A DNA stretch of 64,000 bases from the NCBI RefSeq assembly GCF_014633365.1, contig NC_068344.1, positions 12,539,669-12,603,668 on the forward strand, in the 5' to 3' direction. A program made the position numbers and the translations under genes. Shown here piece after piece: positions 21,191-32,088 of this stretch (positions are counted from its first letter, which is position 1; each line of letters starts with the position of its first letter). This DNA is from Diospyros lotus. Lineage: Eukaryota > Streptophyta > Magnoliopsida > Ericales > Ebenaceae. The notes beneath the pieces are model-generated. The model did no database searches. It was not told the DNA's origin and was given only the letters and a program-made list of their open reading frames with translations.

Positions 21191-22859
21191 TGACATGAGT
21201 TTAGTGTGATGTGATGTGATAAATAGAGAATTTGATAAATTTATAAACTTTTAAATTTAAATAGTATTTGTTAACTAAGATTAAATAAAAAAATAAAATA
21301 AAATATAAAAAATATTTTAGAAAAAAATATTTTATTTTATATTTATTAAATTTATTTAGCAAAAAGTCAAAGAATTTCTTATTTAGGATTTTAGATAAAT
21401 TTATCTTTGTATTTCAAAAAATTTAATAAAAATTTTAAAATATTTTACAATTTTATATTAATCATTTTATATTTTGATTCTAATCTTATATTAATATGAT
21501 TTTATTTTATTAATTTTAATAAACCCCACGTTAAAGGGTTCCAAACTGATCACTTACGAGAGAGGTGATTTTGTTTTGGTAGTGTCTCCCAATCTAAGCA
21601 ACAACTACTGGTGATGTGATGTGATGTGATGTGATGATGGAAAATACAGAGTGACTGCAATCTTTCTTTCACGGAAAAGAGCTCTTCTACAGGGCCAGAC
21701 GCGGTTACCGACGGGTTTACAGAAGTGATATCTCGCGATATTTTGACTGATGAAATATCGCGAGATATTGGTTAGGTTAGAAGCGCTTGCGGGAAAATTT
21801 TTAGTGCTTACCGGGAAAATTTTTAGGTTTCTTCCTTAAGATTTTAGTTTGTCAAGGGCTTTTAGTTTGTCAAGATCTTTAGATTTTAGTTAGAGGCTTC
21901 TGCTTAAAAGAGAGATTTGTTGCTAATTTTATTTAGATCTAAAAGATCTGCTTGCTGAAAAGAGGAAAAAACTGTGGGTTTTTGAGATTGTCAACAAAGG
22001 GGAGAGAATAAAATCAGAACAAGAGTAAATCCACAGGAAAATCCCAATGTCTTCGAAATGATACGGCTTCCTGTAATTGATCTTTCATTTCAAACTAAAG
22101 CATCTACCATTATTCATCAGAATTTTAGAAATGAGAGCTTTTTACATAAAAAATCTGTTAGTTTCCTTTGGATATTGACAGATACCTCAAAACATGCGTA
22201 AGATAAAAGAACAGGATAAATCTACAGAAACAGATTCAGTCTTAAGAAACAAAAAAACGCACCCACAAATTTATCATTGTTTCAGAAACTACTACAACAG
22301 ACGGAGATGAGAGAGAGAGACGGCCGCTCCTGGTGTTCTGATGGTCTCGTCGACGGAGATGAGAGAGACGGAGTGACTCGAGAACAGTCCTTCAGTTGAC
22401 GAGGACGGGAATGGCCGCATGGAAAGGAATGGGGTGCGATTGAGAGAGACGGCCGCTCCTGGTTAGGAATTGAAAGGATGAGGAGGAGGAAGACCGACCC
22501 TATTTGGTTTGCGGGAAATATTACCAACTTGTTAGGGACATTTTTGTCAAATCAAGACTTTCAGTAAAGCCGTCGGTAAGGGCTTTCTGGCCCTCCAGAA
22601 TCTCTTCTTTCACGAGGGAAGACCATTCCACTAGTCTAAACAACCAATGCACATCTTTTATGAGAAATGGCCATATATCTTGCTGTGTTAATAATCCAGC
22701 TTCACAACGTAGACTTTTTCCTACACCGGTCTTCCACTTTCCAGATATTGTTGGAATTTAAAACCAATATATGGCAGAGAGCTGGGAGATCCAGCTAATG
22801 CACCTATTTCAAATGAACATAAAAAATAACAATAATAAATTGTATTCACAACGTTTTGC
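21191..22859. other. Unassigned DNA with a GTGATGTGAT repeat and local direct repeats
   Basis: GTGATGTGATGTGAT occurs at both 21208-21221 and about 21612-21635, flanking an AT-rich stretch. GGGAAAATTTTTAG is repeated at about 21792 and 21815, TTTTAGTTTGTCAAG at 21842 and 21859, and GAGAGACGGCCGCTCCTGG at 22314 and 22444. Two ORFs of about 80 codons (22282-22527 minus, 22504-22761 plus) match no family I recognise. I cannot tell whether this is an old element or the 5' side of a host gene. Confidence 0.35.
21728..21768. repeat. Perfect 16-bp hairpin around TCGCGA
   Basis: ATATCTCGCGATATTT (21728-21743) and its exact reverse complement (21753-21768) are separated by nine bases, TGACTGATG from 21744 (with one T beyond the arm). 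Each arm contains the palindromic core TCGCGA. The function is unknown. Confidence 0.8.
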
Positions 22860-22943
22860 TGTCAGAAGTGGGATTTGAACCCACGCCCTCTCACGAGGAC
22901 CAGAACTTGAGTCTGGCGCCTTAGACCACTCGGCCATCCTGAC
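22860..22943 (-). tRNA. tRNA-Leu(CAA): tRNA-Leu (anticodon CAA)
   Basis: This is a complete 84-base nuclear tRNA gene. On the minus strand it starts GTCAGGATGGCCGAGTGG (acceptor and A-box) and carries the anticodon stem-loop CCAGACTCAAGTTCTGG with CAA at the anticodon. It has a class II long variable arm, a B-box GGTTCAAATCC, and a 3' acceptor strand ending TTCTGAC with discriminator A. All stems pair, with one G-U in the acceptor. No intron and no encoded CCA are seen. A TATAATTATA stretch about 30 bases upstream (22977-22986 on the plus strand) fits plant tRNA promoters. A T-run (A-run at 22819-22824) about 36 bases downstream could terminate RNA polymerase III. It decodes UUG codons. Confidence 0.97.
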
Positions 22944-23952
22944 TGCCTTGGACGATTCATTAACACGCTAAGCACTATAATTATAAAACCGGATTAATAT
23001 TTGCTTTCCCCGTGCGTTGCTTCAATTCACAGTCTCCAATGATAGCTATACATGCCCCGTCCGTTTTGTCAGCGTGCGTGATGCAGCACCTGGACTTGGG
23101 AGGAAATAGCAAGGGCCACCAATGTTGGTCCACATGAAACTGACTAAAGAGAATTTGGGGTTAATTAATAAGCTACACTAATTTTGGGTTGTTTTGAGTA
23201 TGGTAAACTTAAAAGGTCATCTTCAATTAAAATTTTTGGGTGAAGAACCATGGTGTAATAAGTAATATCAAATCTAACCTAAAATTATTAGGATGTGGGT
23301 GCAAACTAGAAGAGTTTTTATGATTGGCTTAAGTTAGATTGAGATACATGATTTTGACAAGAATGTCAAAAAATAAAGGGCACATTTTTCATGATTCAAT
23401 TGGACATTGATGGTTTAGTAGAGATATATTTGATATATATTACTTTGCCCTAAAATTCAAATGCCACCCTCAGCTACTAATGGTGGGCATGATCATGATA
23501 TGTATTACATTGTACTCATCATCAGAGCACTTCAACTTTGTTGGGCACTGTGTGTACATTGCAACCATAATTTTAGTAAAGCGGTGATATTAACACTTAT
23601 TTTTTTGTGAACACACTAAGGTGTGTTGAAATGACAAAAATACCCAAAAACAAATGGGTTTCTCCACTTTTCTTCAATGTTCTTCCTCCATTGATGGTTA
23701 ACTATTTGAGACTGCCTCTCCATTTATCAATCAACAACGACTGGGCTCCTCCTTTCTATAATGGCACAATAGACTACTACAGTGGTAGTCATTAACTATG
23801 TTGAGCTTCGAATGGATGTTAGCCAATGCCCACAACAGTCAAAGTAGGAGTTGAAGCAAAGTCCACACTTTTTTTATCTTCTCCACTTCAAACACCCTCA
23901 TAATCACAAACACTGTCCTCTTTATTTTCTTTAATGCCTTTTCTCTCTCTCT
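22944..23952. other. Unassigned non-coding DNA downstream of the CACTA element and upstream of the tRNA gene
   Basis: I see no conserved protein or element structure. A 62-codon ORF at 23607-23795 has no recognisable features. A CT-rich run at 23942-23953 borders the CACTA element. Confidence 0.35.
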
Positions 23953-24671
23953 CACTATCAAAAAATAATTTTTAACAATGAAATTTAGTGACAAAATTAT
24001 TCCGTTGCTAATTAGCGACAGAATTTTTGTCGTTAATTTTTTAAAATATTTTATTAATTTAGCGACGGAATTAGCGATGGAAATCATGTTTGCTAAAAAA
24101 TAAAAAAATAAAAATCAATTTTAGCTACTAGGTTAACCTCGTCGCTAAAAAATTAAATAAATAATTCAAATTTTGCGACGGGGTCAACCCCGTCGCTAAA
24201 ACATAAAATAAAATAAAATAAATAATTAAAATTTAGTGATAGGGTCAACCTCGTCGCTAAAAAATAAAAAAAATAATAATTCAAATTTAACGACAAGGTT
24301 AACCCCGTTGCTAAAAAATAAAAAAAATTAAAATTTAGAGACGGGGTCGACCCCGTCACTAAAAAATAAAAAATATTAAATAAAAAATTAAAAGTTAGCA
24401 ATGGGGTGTCAACCCCGTCGCTAAAAAATAAAAAATAAAATAAAATTTAGCGATAGGATCAATCCCGTCGCTAAAAAATAAAAAAAATAAATAATTAATT
24501 AAAATTTAGCGATGGGGTCAACCCCATGGCTAATTCTGTAGCTAAAAAAATATTGTCGCTAAATTTCAGCGACGCCCTTTTTAGCTATGGAAATGTGCTC
24601 ATCACTAAATCCGTCGCTAAAAATTTTAGCGACGAAATTTTCCATCGCTAAAACGTTGATTTTTTGTAGTG
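23953..24671. mobile_element. Non-autonomous CACTA (En/Spm) element with palindromic tandem repeats
   Basis: The left end reads CACTATCAAAAAATAA. The right end, as reverse complement, reads CACTACAAAAAATCAACG. TCT flanks both sides (23950-23952 and 24672-24674). These are the CACTA signature and its 3-bp duplication. The interior is a series of about eight units built on AGCGACGGGGT..ACCCCGTCGCT followed by TAAAAAATAAA. Each unit is itself palindromic. It is 719 bp with no transposase. Such subterminal arrays bind CACTA transposase in characterised elements; here that role is inferred. Confidence 0.82.
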
Positions 24672-25324
24672 TCTCTCTCTCCTTTACTCCTTGGTTAATG
24701 TTGTAACCTACCCTCTAGGATAGTTCCCCTAAAAAGGTCTTTGGAGAGGTTCTCCGGGGAGGTTTCCCAGGGGCAAGGTAATCACACCCAAGAGAAGGCC
24801 TTCTCTCGAAAGAGGTTTTAAGGGCCAGTCCCTCGAAGACTTATTTAGTTTGCCATGCAATTCAATCTCTTCATCGGTTAAAGTGTTTTGATTAAACAAG
24901 GATATGGAAAGAGTGTCAGTCCTTTTTCAATTTGATCATGATATTTTTTGGTCTCTCGAAAGAATGATTTCCTTTGAATTAACATCCAACTATGGCTATA
25001 GACTTTAGGTTATCTTTCACCAAAATGGATCATAAGACATATCTCCCCTTAATTGGGGTCGATGAATTCTATTTTGACCATTCACAACTTTCACATACTT
25101 CATGGCATATCCAATCACTATCACACTCACACACCTTTATTGAAATGCTTCCATAACAATGTCAAAGTATACGAATCCACGCGCAAGGCACTATGGTGAT
25201 CTCAAGTCAAAGGATCACTTGTACAATCGCCCTAAGAGGTTTCCTTAGACATTCTTTGCAAGATCCATTCAAGATCCTCAAGTCAAGTCACAGTTTAGTG
25301 AACTTGTTCTCTAACAAACACCTA
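24672..25324 (-). repeat. Copia LTR fragment, minus orientation
   Basis: This segment aligns by eye, with divergence, to 43980-44433, the U3 half of the copia element 3 LTR. Shared phrases include GACATA/GGCATATCCAATCAC, GTCAAAGTAT.CGAATCCAC, ACTATGGTGA and GTGAACTTGTTCTC.AACA. Its LTR start would be at about 25324 on the minus strand. No primer site or polypurine tract adjoins it, so it is a truncated or solo fragment. The ORF at 25193-25501 is not a gene. Confidence 0.55.
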
Positions 25325-26827
25325 TTTATTCGTGATAGTATCCTAGAAGCTAAATTTACATTACATTGGATGTATGCGAATGACGCTGTTGATTGTTCAT
25401 TATATTTATATAAGATCATATATTCATTCATATCTCTCTATCTCATTTCTATGAATGAGTCCCTAGACTTCTTGGTAAACTTCCTACCCTCAAGGTGTTG
25501 AGACTATATGATTTGGATCCCTATTTCAGGATTTCTTAAAGGTATTCCCAGTGCATAGACTTATCAAAAGGGGACTATGATTTATTGATTAGTGAACTGG
25601 TACATGGGCTACTATCATTGTTTAGTGTGGAGATGCTAATGGGATGGGGTGGTGAGTCACATGCTAGATTGCATGAGATGCATATAGTAGACATGTGGGT
25701 GGGTGTTGGAGAACATTCACTGAATGTGACACTTGTGATAGATCACATGGCTTGAGGATTAATGATTTGTCGCTGACTATCATTTGTGTATCTGGTCCTT
25801 CGATTAGAGGCAACATAGTGTCTTGTGTACTAGTGTTAGGGATTTGTCATTGAGCTGAACCATCAAGTGTAAGAGGTGAAAATGCTCTCTGTGCGATCTT
25901 TGTGCAGTGGTATATGGAGACAGATGTTCACTGATGGGATCAATTGATCTCCATTAGATGGGGACGAACATCCTATACGATTTATGTTGGTGGTAGTGAT
26001 TGAAAATCCCCAGGCTAGGGTGAGGATGAGATTTGAAAGAGTTCTAATGTCAGATTGGATATGACATGCTACCTATATCACACACCGTACTGGATCTGTC
26101 ATACTCACTAAGTCTTGTGAGTTTAATCAATCCATGACTCTCACTCATTTAGGATGTTAGTCAATGCAAGGACTATAGTGCACGATAATCAAGGAGCCTT
26201 AATAGGTTCATATAAAGTTTGACTTCATTATCATTAGGATCGCCTTGAGTCTTGGCTAGAGGATACCAGGATCTTTCGAGGTGCTCTAAGGATTTGGAGA
26301 GATCCTCTTAGTAGGTCAATAGGGATCAACCGACCTCAAAGAGTTGACATGTCCTGATATAGATGCATACTAAGTAATGTTCAGATTAGTGATCCATTAC
26401 TCTTAGTGTGTTCCTCATCACTGTTGGTGAGTGATATTGGTTGCTTGTATGTGTTGGCCAAAGTCAAGTTTAATGGATTTTTAGAGGCTTAGTTAGGGAG
26501 ATGTGTGAGATGCATGTGATAATAGTTATCACCCTAACTATCTAGGAGTTCCATGAAGTGGGTAATGGCCCCCAAATCTATCATAACTTGTTGGCTAAAG
26601 TCAAGGTTAGGGTTGGACGAATGGTTTAACATTACTCTGCGAGATGGGAATGGTGATAGTACCTACCTAATCAAATTTGTCTTGACTTGTTGGCCAAAGT
26701 TAAAGTCAAGGTAAGCTAGAGAGGGATCCTAGCCATTAGAAAGTCTTCCAATGGGACTTCTTAAGCCAATGGTGAAGGTTATTGACTTGAGTAAAATAGT
26801 GGGAGTATAATATTAAATCTAAAGACC
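25325..26827 (+). other. Copia element 2: probable leader / LTR remnants
   Basis: No coding frame is seen. Near 26453, 26589 and 26688 a GTTGGCCAAAGTCAAGG-like phrase is repeated. Its reverse complement recurs near 40370-40780, upstream of the gag of copia element 3, so this is the related leader in opposite orientation. TGTTGGAGAACATTC near 25700 resembles a copia LTR start, but I could not pair it with an end. Confidence 0.45.
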
Positions 26828-27332
26828 ATGTTTATTATTAATCATGACATGAAACTTGCCATGCATTTCTTCTTTGTTTTAGAATACATTATGGCACCAC
26901 ATTCCATTAATATGAATGACATAACAGAAGACTTGGAAACGTTCCAAACCTATCCTTCCATCATTTCGAATGAAAGGAAAGAGAATTATGCATTCATGAT
27001 TGAGGTTCACTTAGTTGGACATAAGTCATCCACATGGGTATTGGATACAGGATGTGGATCGCATATTTGTAATAATATACAAAGCCTAAGTGAAGTTAAA
27101 AAGTTAGAGAAAGATGAAGTAGACCTATGGGTTAGAAATGGAGCAAGAGTTGCTACATTACCCGTGGGTACATACTTTCGATCTCTTCCTTTAAGCCTAA
27201 TTCTAGAATTAAGAAACTATTACTATGTGCTAGTTTACTCAAAGAATATCATCTCGATATCAAGCTTGGGTGACATGGGTTTTTTGTTCATGATTGAGAA
27301 CAACTGTTGTTCTATAATTAAGAAGGGAATTA
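26828..27332 (+). pseudogene. Copia element 2: gag-less N-terminus and aspartic protease
   Basis: This is the protease part of a Ty1/copia polyprotein. The text WVLDTGCGSHICNN is the DTG active site with the copia GCxSHxC context, and NIISISSLGDMGF follows. Upstream, in place of a gag, the frame reads only MAPHSINMND and about 50 residues of linker. It is preceded by a leader that ends in a pyrimidine-rich stretch and AG (about 26865-26883), resembling a 3' splice site. The frame is cut at 27332 by a solo LTR insertion. Confidence 0.85.
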
Positions 27333-30141
27333 TGTAATACCCAAGAATTTTCAAAGGGCTCAAGAGTAATTTATCTTAGGGCGAAAATGTAATTTTCAGG
27401 TAAATTAAGGTTATAAGGTAATTTCAGTACAATTATGCGCAATCGAATCGACTGTAGGGAGTACCCTAGAGTCGAGATGTTTAAGAAAAATGATATGGTA
27501 ATAAGGAGCATATCAAGGCATGATTTATGACATCGAAATAAATGAGGTCAGAGACAATTTTTGGTATAGCTATGATTTAGGTTAAAAAAATAAATTGTCG
27601 TAAAAGACTTTTGGGAAATCAACGAAACCCCAAGTAGGTTCACATTTAGTATGTAGAACAACTTTTTAGTCGTTTTGAGTTGAAACGAAAAGATTTACGG
27701 TCAAAACGTAGATTTGGGTTTAAGTGTAATTTCTTAATTCTGCTCGAGAGAGGTCGAAAGGACGTTATTCCCTAATCTTCAAGGATGAAATGAAAGTTAT
27801 AGAGCTTAAGAGTTGTAATAAAATTATTGGAAATCTTAGGGGCTTCAAAGAAAGGACCAAAGTGAAATTAAAAATTTGTAGATGGGTAGAAGTGTAATTT
27901 TTACAACTTGAACAGTGAGGTGACTCCCATGGCCGACCAGCCACCTTACTAGTCGCCAGCCCCTTTCAACCACGAGAGGCTCAAGGAAAGGTGAGGGGGA
28001 ATGCTCAGGGTCGGGCTTAGGTCGACATTAGCCGCAAATGTGGTCGATTTTTCATGTTTTTCGGTCATTTTTGGTCAGAATTTGGTGTGTAATTTGAGGG
28101 TTGAATGATGATATTTTGGCTCTATCTGGGAAAGGTAAAAGCCTTAGAGGCTTCATATTGAGTAGCCATGAGCATTTGAGAGCTCGGGATTACCTATAAA
28201 TAGAGGTTATGGGATGGTCAAAATTCCTCAAAAAATTATCTCTCAAATTCGAGAGTTTGAGGAAAAATTGAGGGAGAAGGATAAGCGACTTTTGTTCCTC
28301 ATATTTGTAGGATCATTTCTGGAAAGTTTGGTGAGATTTCGTGTTCATTTGAGTGGGTTTTAAGAGTTCCCCAAAAAATCGAGTGAGTCTAGAATCTGCA
28401 TGTTTGAGGAAAAAAATTGAGGGAGAAGGATAAGAGGCTTTTGTTCCTCATATTTTTAGGATCATTTCTAAAAAGTTTGGTGAGATTTCGTGTTATTTGA
28501 GCGTGTTTTAAGAGTTCGCTGGAAAAACAAGCGTCATCGGAGCCAGACTGTAATTGGTCAATTTAAGGTACTTTTGGTTGGTTTTTCGAGCATCCAATGG
28601 CACCATTGTGATCGGATTGAGGACATTTTCTAGGAGGTGAAATCGGATCGAGCATTGGAGCAAGTTGCAGGTCGCTGTTGCCGGAGAAGATGACCGAAAA
28701 AAGTAAGAAAAATAGGAAAAAAGAAGAAAAAAGGGAAACAAATAGTAAAAAAATCTGAAAAATTCCCAAAGAATTCTAGAAAACTATTTTGGCTATTATT
28801 GTGGAGAAAATGTTAGGGAATGATTTGAGAAATATTTATTTTTTCAATTTTGGAGAAAAATGGGATTATGAAAATTAGAGAAAAATAAGAGAAAATCTAG
28901 GAAAAATATGAAAAAAATTCTAGATTATCTTGAATATTATTTTATGAATTTTGGTGTGAAAATATTTAGAGAAATATTCGAGTAGGTATTTAGTTTAGTT
29001 TTTCAAAGAGAAAAATAGAAAGAAAATAAAGAAAAATGCAAAGAAATTATAAAAAAAATGGGTATTGATGTTCATTTAAATAAATATGATGAATATGGTA
29101 CTTTGAGACTTGAGGTGAAGTGATTTGTGCAAAAATCGAGATTGTGATAATCGAGACGGTGCACATTTTTTGAGGTGTTCTGAACTTAGTGCAAAAAGGT
29201 AAGTGGTTCAACCCAAAACCAGTTTTATGCAAATAATTCTATCATATTAAGATGCTATGTTATGTTATGCATCATTTAGAGTGTATTTACATGTATTGAT
29301 GGCGAATTATGTATATGTTCACGATGATATTATTGATCATGCAATGCATAAGGGTTTTGGGATTAGGAACTGGCGTCGCTACTCTGCAAAGAGTGCACTC
29401 ATACACCTCGGCCTAGTAAGGAGGTTGTTAAAATGGAGAGTAGCAATTGGGTGGGGTCGACTCAAATGAAAGGAATGATGTTATGTTGCATTGCATACAC
29501 GCATGAGATATGAATGATGTACCCTTACTTAGATGATTCATAATCTAACTTGGGTTTTGCCCATGAAATATTCAAACGTTCCAGATGGGGATTGTAGCAT
29601 AAATGAGGATGAATGAGGCATGATATGGCACTTAGCAAAGTGCAAGATGTAATAATTGAATGTTATGTAGCCATGTGTTTAAGTTCTACTATAGCGAATT
29701 CTGAACGTTTTGAGGCATGATGATCTATAACCTTATTTATGGTTAATGATAAAGTTAGGGTTTGAGACACGTGATGACCTGGTTGATGGATTCTACGTGT
29801 TGATCCGATGTTATGCTTATTCATGAAGATTTGGTTATGTTATGTTATGTTTCTAGTCATATTGAAAAACTTATATTCTGTCGATGAATAGTCTTATATT
29901 ATGGGATATGTCTGAAGCGATCATGTATTATTAATATGGTTCGATGTATGCTTAGGTTCGATTCATACTTCCGCTATTAGTGAATACCTAGCCTAGCATT
30001 TATGATGTATGATGGTTCTCATGCTAGGTAGGTAAATGGGAAATTTTGGGAATTTATATGATGTTGAGATTGTTTATAGAAAAAAAAAATGTGACCAAAA
30101 TTTCTTAAGTTATAACATGCCCGAAAAAGTGTGGTGTTACA
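27333..30141 (+). mobile_element. Solo LTR in copia element 2, perfect TSD
   Basis: The segment starts TGTAATACCCAAGAATTTTC and ends GGTGTTACA. It is flanked by AATTA on both sides (27328-27332 and 30142-30146), length 2809 bp. A TATAAATAG box lies at 28195-28203. It has no PBS, gag or pol. The same family provides the LTRs at 33864-36256, 37135-39593 and 44434-45895. About 100 bp around 28250-28330 is repeated nearly exactly at 28400-28510 (GGGAGAAGGATAAG.GRCTTTTGTTCC-type text). Confidence 0.9.
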
Positions 30142-31078
30142 AATTATCTATGGAGCCACTAAAAGTAATAGACTATCCTCAATGTGAATTCTAAAAGGCT
30201 CAAAAGAGATGGTCTAAATTCGACCTATATGTGGCATTGTAAACTTGGTTATATCAATGAGACCTGCATAGCCATGTTACACAAGAATGAATACTTGGGT
30301 CTATTTGATTTTGAATTAGTGGATGTATGTGGTGAGTCTTGTTTGATGGGGAAAATGAATAAGACACTATTCAACAAGAATCTTGAGTGTACTACTGACT
30401 TGCTAGGGATCATACATAGTGATGTATGTGGGCCCATATCCAAACAAGCAAGAGGTGGATATAACTACGTCATTACATTCACTGATGACAATTCAAGATA
30501 TGGTTATGTGTATTTGATGAAATATAAATTGGAATCCTTTGAAAAGTTCAAGGAATTCTAGAATGAAGTAGAGAACCAACTTGGCCAGAAGATTAAAACA
30601 CTTCGATCAGATCATGGTGGAGAATATTTGAGTCAAGAATTTATTGACTATCTCAAAGAGTGTGTAATTGTTTCACAACTCACACCTCTTGGAACTCTCC
30701 AACTTAATGGAGTTTCTGAAAGGAGAAATCAGACCCTATTGGATATGGTTCGATCCATAATGAGCCTAGTTGACCTTCATTTTTCCTTTTGGGGCTATGC
30801 TTTAGAGAGGACTGCTAACCTCCTGAACAAAGTTCCTACTAAGTCTGTAGATGGGACACCATATGAGATATGATTTGGAAAGAAGCCAATTCTTTCCTAT
30901 CTCAGAGTTTGGGGATGTGAAGCTTATGTCAAGAGGTTGACTTTAGATAAGCTGTCACAAAAGGCTGACAAGTGTCTATTTGTAGGATACCCTAAAGAGA
31001 CTAGAGAGTACTATTTCTACAATCATCATGAGCAAAAAGTGTTTATGGCTTGACATGTTGTGTTTCTAGAGAAAGAGT
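30142..31078 (+). pseudogene. Copia element 2: GAG-pre-integrase and integrase
   Basis: This is the Ty1/copia integrase. The HHCC zinc module reads MWHCKLGYINETC then CGESCLMGKM; the second His of the WHxxLGH motif is Tyr, a C to T change. The catalytic acids remain visible: IHSDVCGP, TLRSDHGGEYLS and SERRNQTL. The frame breaks at 30559 (TAG after KFKEF), 30871 (TGA after TPYEI) and near 31053. WGCEAYVKRL and KCLFVGYP follow as in other copia elements. It resumes directly after the solo LTR. Confidence 0.92.
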
Positions 31079-31894
31079 TTTTTTTTTTTTTTTTTTCAAA
31101 AAAGATAATTGGAGAAAGGTTGAGCTTGAAGAGGTTCAAGTACAACCTATAGACAATGTTCAGTTTAAGGAACTTCAGGATGCACACAAGGGGTTGTGGA
31201 GCATACTACTCATCTAATTACACAAGAGGCTATGCAAGTAGAGATGGATTTCATGTACACCAACCAAGTGTGGACTTTCGTTGATCTACCCAATGGGTTA
31301 AAATCCATAAGGTGTAAGTGGTTCTTTAAGAGAAAGACTGATATGGATGGAAATGTAAGTGTCCATAAAGCTCCCTTGGTAGGAAAAAGTTTCAAACAAC
31401 GATATGGTATTGATTATGATGAAACCTTTTCACATGTAGTAATGCTGAAATCCATTAGGATTTTGCTTGCCATTGTTGCATACCGTGTTTATGAGATTTG
31501 GCATTTGGATGTCAAAAGTGCTTTCCTTATTGGAAACTTAATAAAAGATGTGTATATGATACAACTGGATGGTTTTGTTTCTAAGGAAAACAATCATAAG
31601 GTATGCAAACTATAAAGGTCCATGGATGGGCTTAAGAAGGCCTCCAAAAGCTGGAACATCAAGTTTGATGAGACAATCAAAGAGTTTGATTTCTCACAAA
31701 GTGAGGATGATCCATGTGTATATAAGAGGATTAGTGGGAGTACTGTTGTTTTCCTAGTATTGTATGTGGATGACATACTTTTGATAGGAAATGACATTCC
31801 TACCTGGCAAAAGGTGAAGGATTGGGTCTCCAAGAATTTCTTAATGAAAGATTGAGGTGAATCAACCTACATACTTGGCATAAAGGTCTATAGG
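31078..31894 (+). pseudogene. Copia element 2: reverse transcriptase, truncated
   Basis: A 19-T run (31078-31096) interrupts the linker just after FLEKE. The RT follows: WTFVDLPNGLKSIRCKWFF, HLDVKSAFLIGNL and the catalytic VLYVDDILLIGND at about 31760. Stops lie at 31613 and at 31853 (after FLMKD). The reading ends at YILGIKVYRD near 31894, before RNase H, at a 16-bp palindrome. Past that point sequence of the opposite orientation begins. Confidence 0.93.
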
Positions 31895-31910
31895 GATATG
31901 TTAACATATC
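31895..31910. repeat. Perfect 16-bp palindrome at an inversion junction
   Basis: GATATGTTAACATATC is a perfect palindrome. Plus-oriented copia element 2 ends at it, and minus-oriented copia element 3 gag begins within a few bases on its right. Confidence 0.85.
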
Positions 31911-32088
31911 ACAAGCAAAAGCATCCCCTTTATGCTTCTTCTTGGACTCTAGATAGGCCTTGTAGTTCCTCAACCAATGGCCCTCAGCCCTGTAGTGGAA
32001 ACAAGCGTCTTTCTTGTCCTTCCTCTTCTCCCCAACCTTTGCCTTAAAGTCCTTGGGTCCAGCATTTTCCTTGCTTTTGGACTTCTTA
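31911..32088 (-). pseudogene. Copia element 3: gag zinc-knuckle segment
   Basis: On the minus strand the text KENAGPKDFKAKVGEKRKDK, then CFHYRAEGHWLRNYKAYL, matches the nucleocapsid end of copia gag. The CCHC knuckle has decayed: the second Cys reads Tyr and the last Cys is also lost. The gag is continued upstream at 37051-37134 and 39594-40174 beyond two solo LTR insertions. Confidence 0.82.

Noticed and set aside
23607..23795. 62-codon plus-strand frame as a small gene
   Set aside because: There is no conserved domain, no evident promoter or splice structure, and the length is as expected by chance.
25325..31894. Copia elements 2 and 3 as one element with a simple internal inversion
   Set aside because: The leader is present in both parts, so a simple inversion does not explain the structure. 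No polypurine tract adjoins the LTR fragment at 25324.
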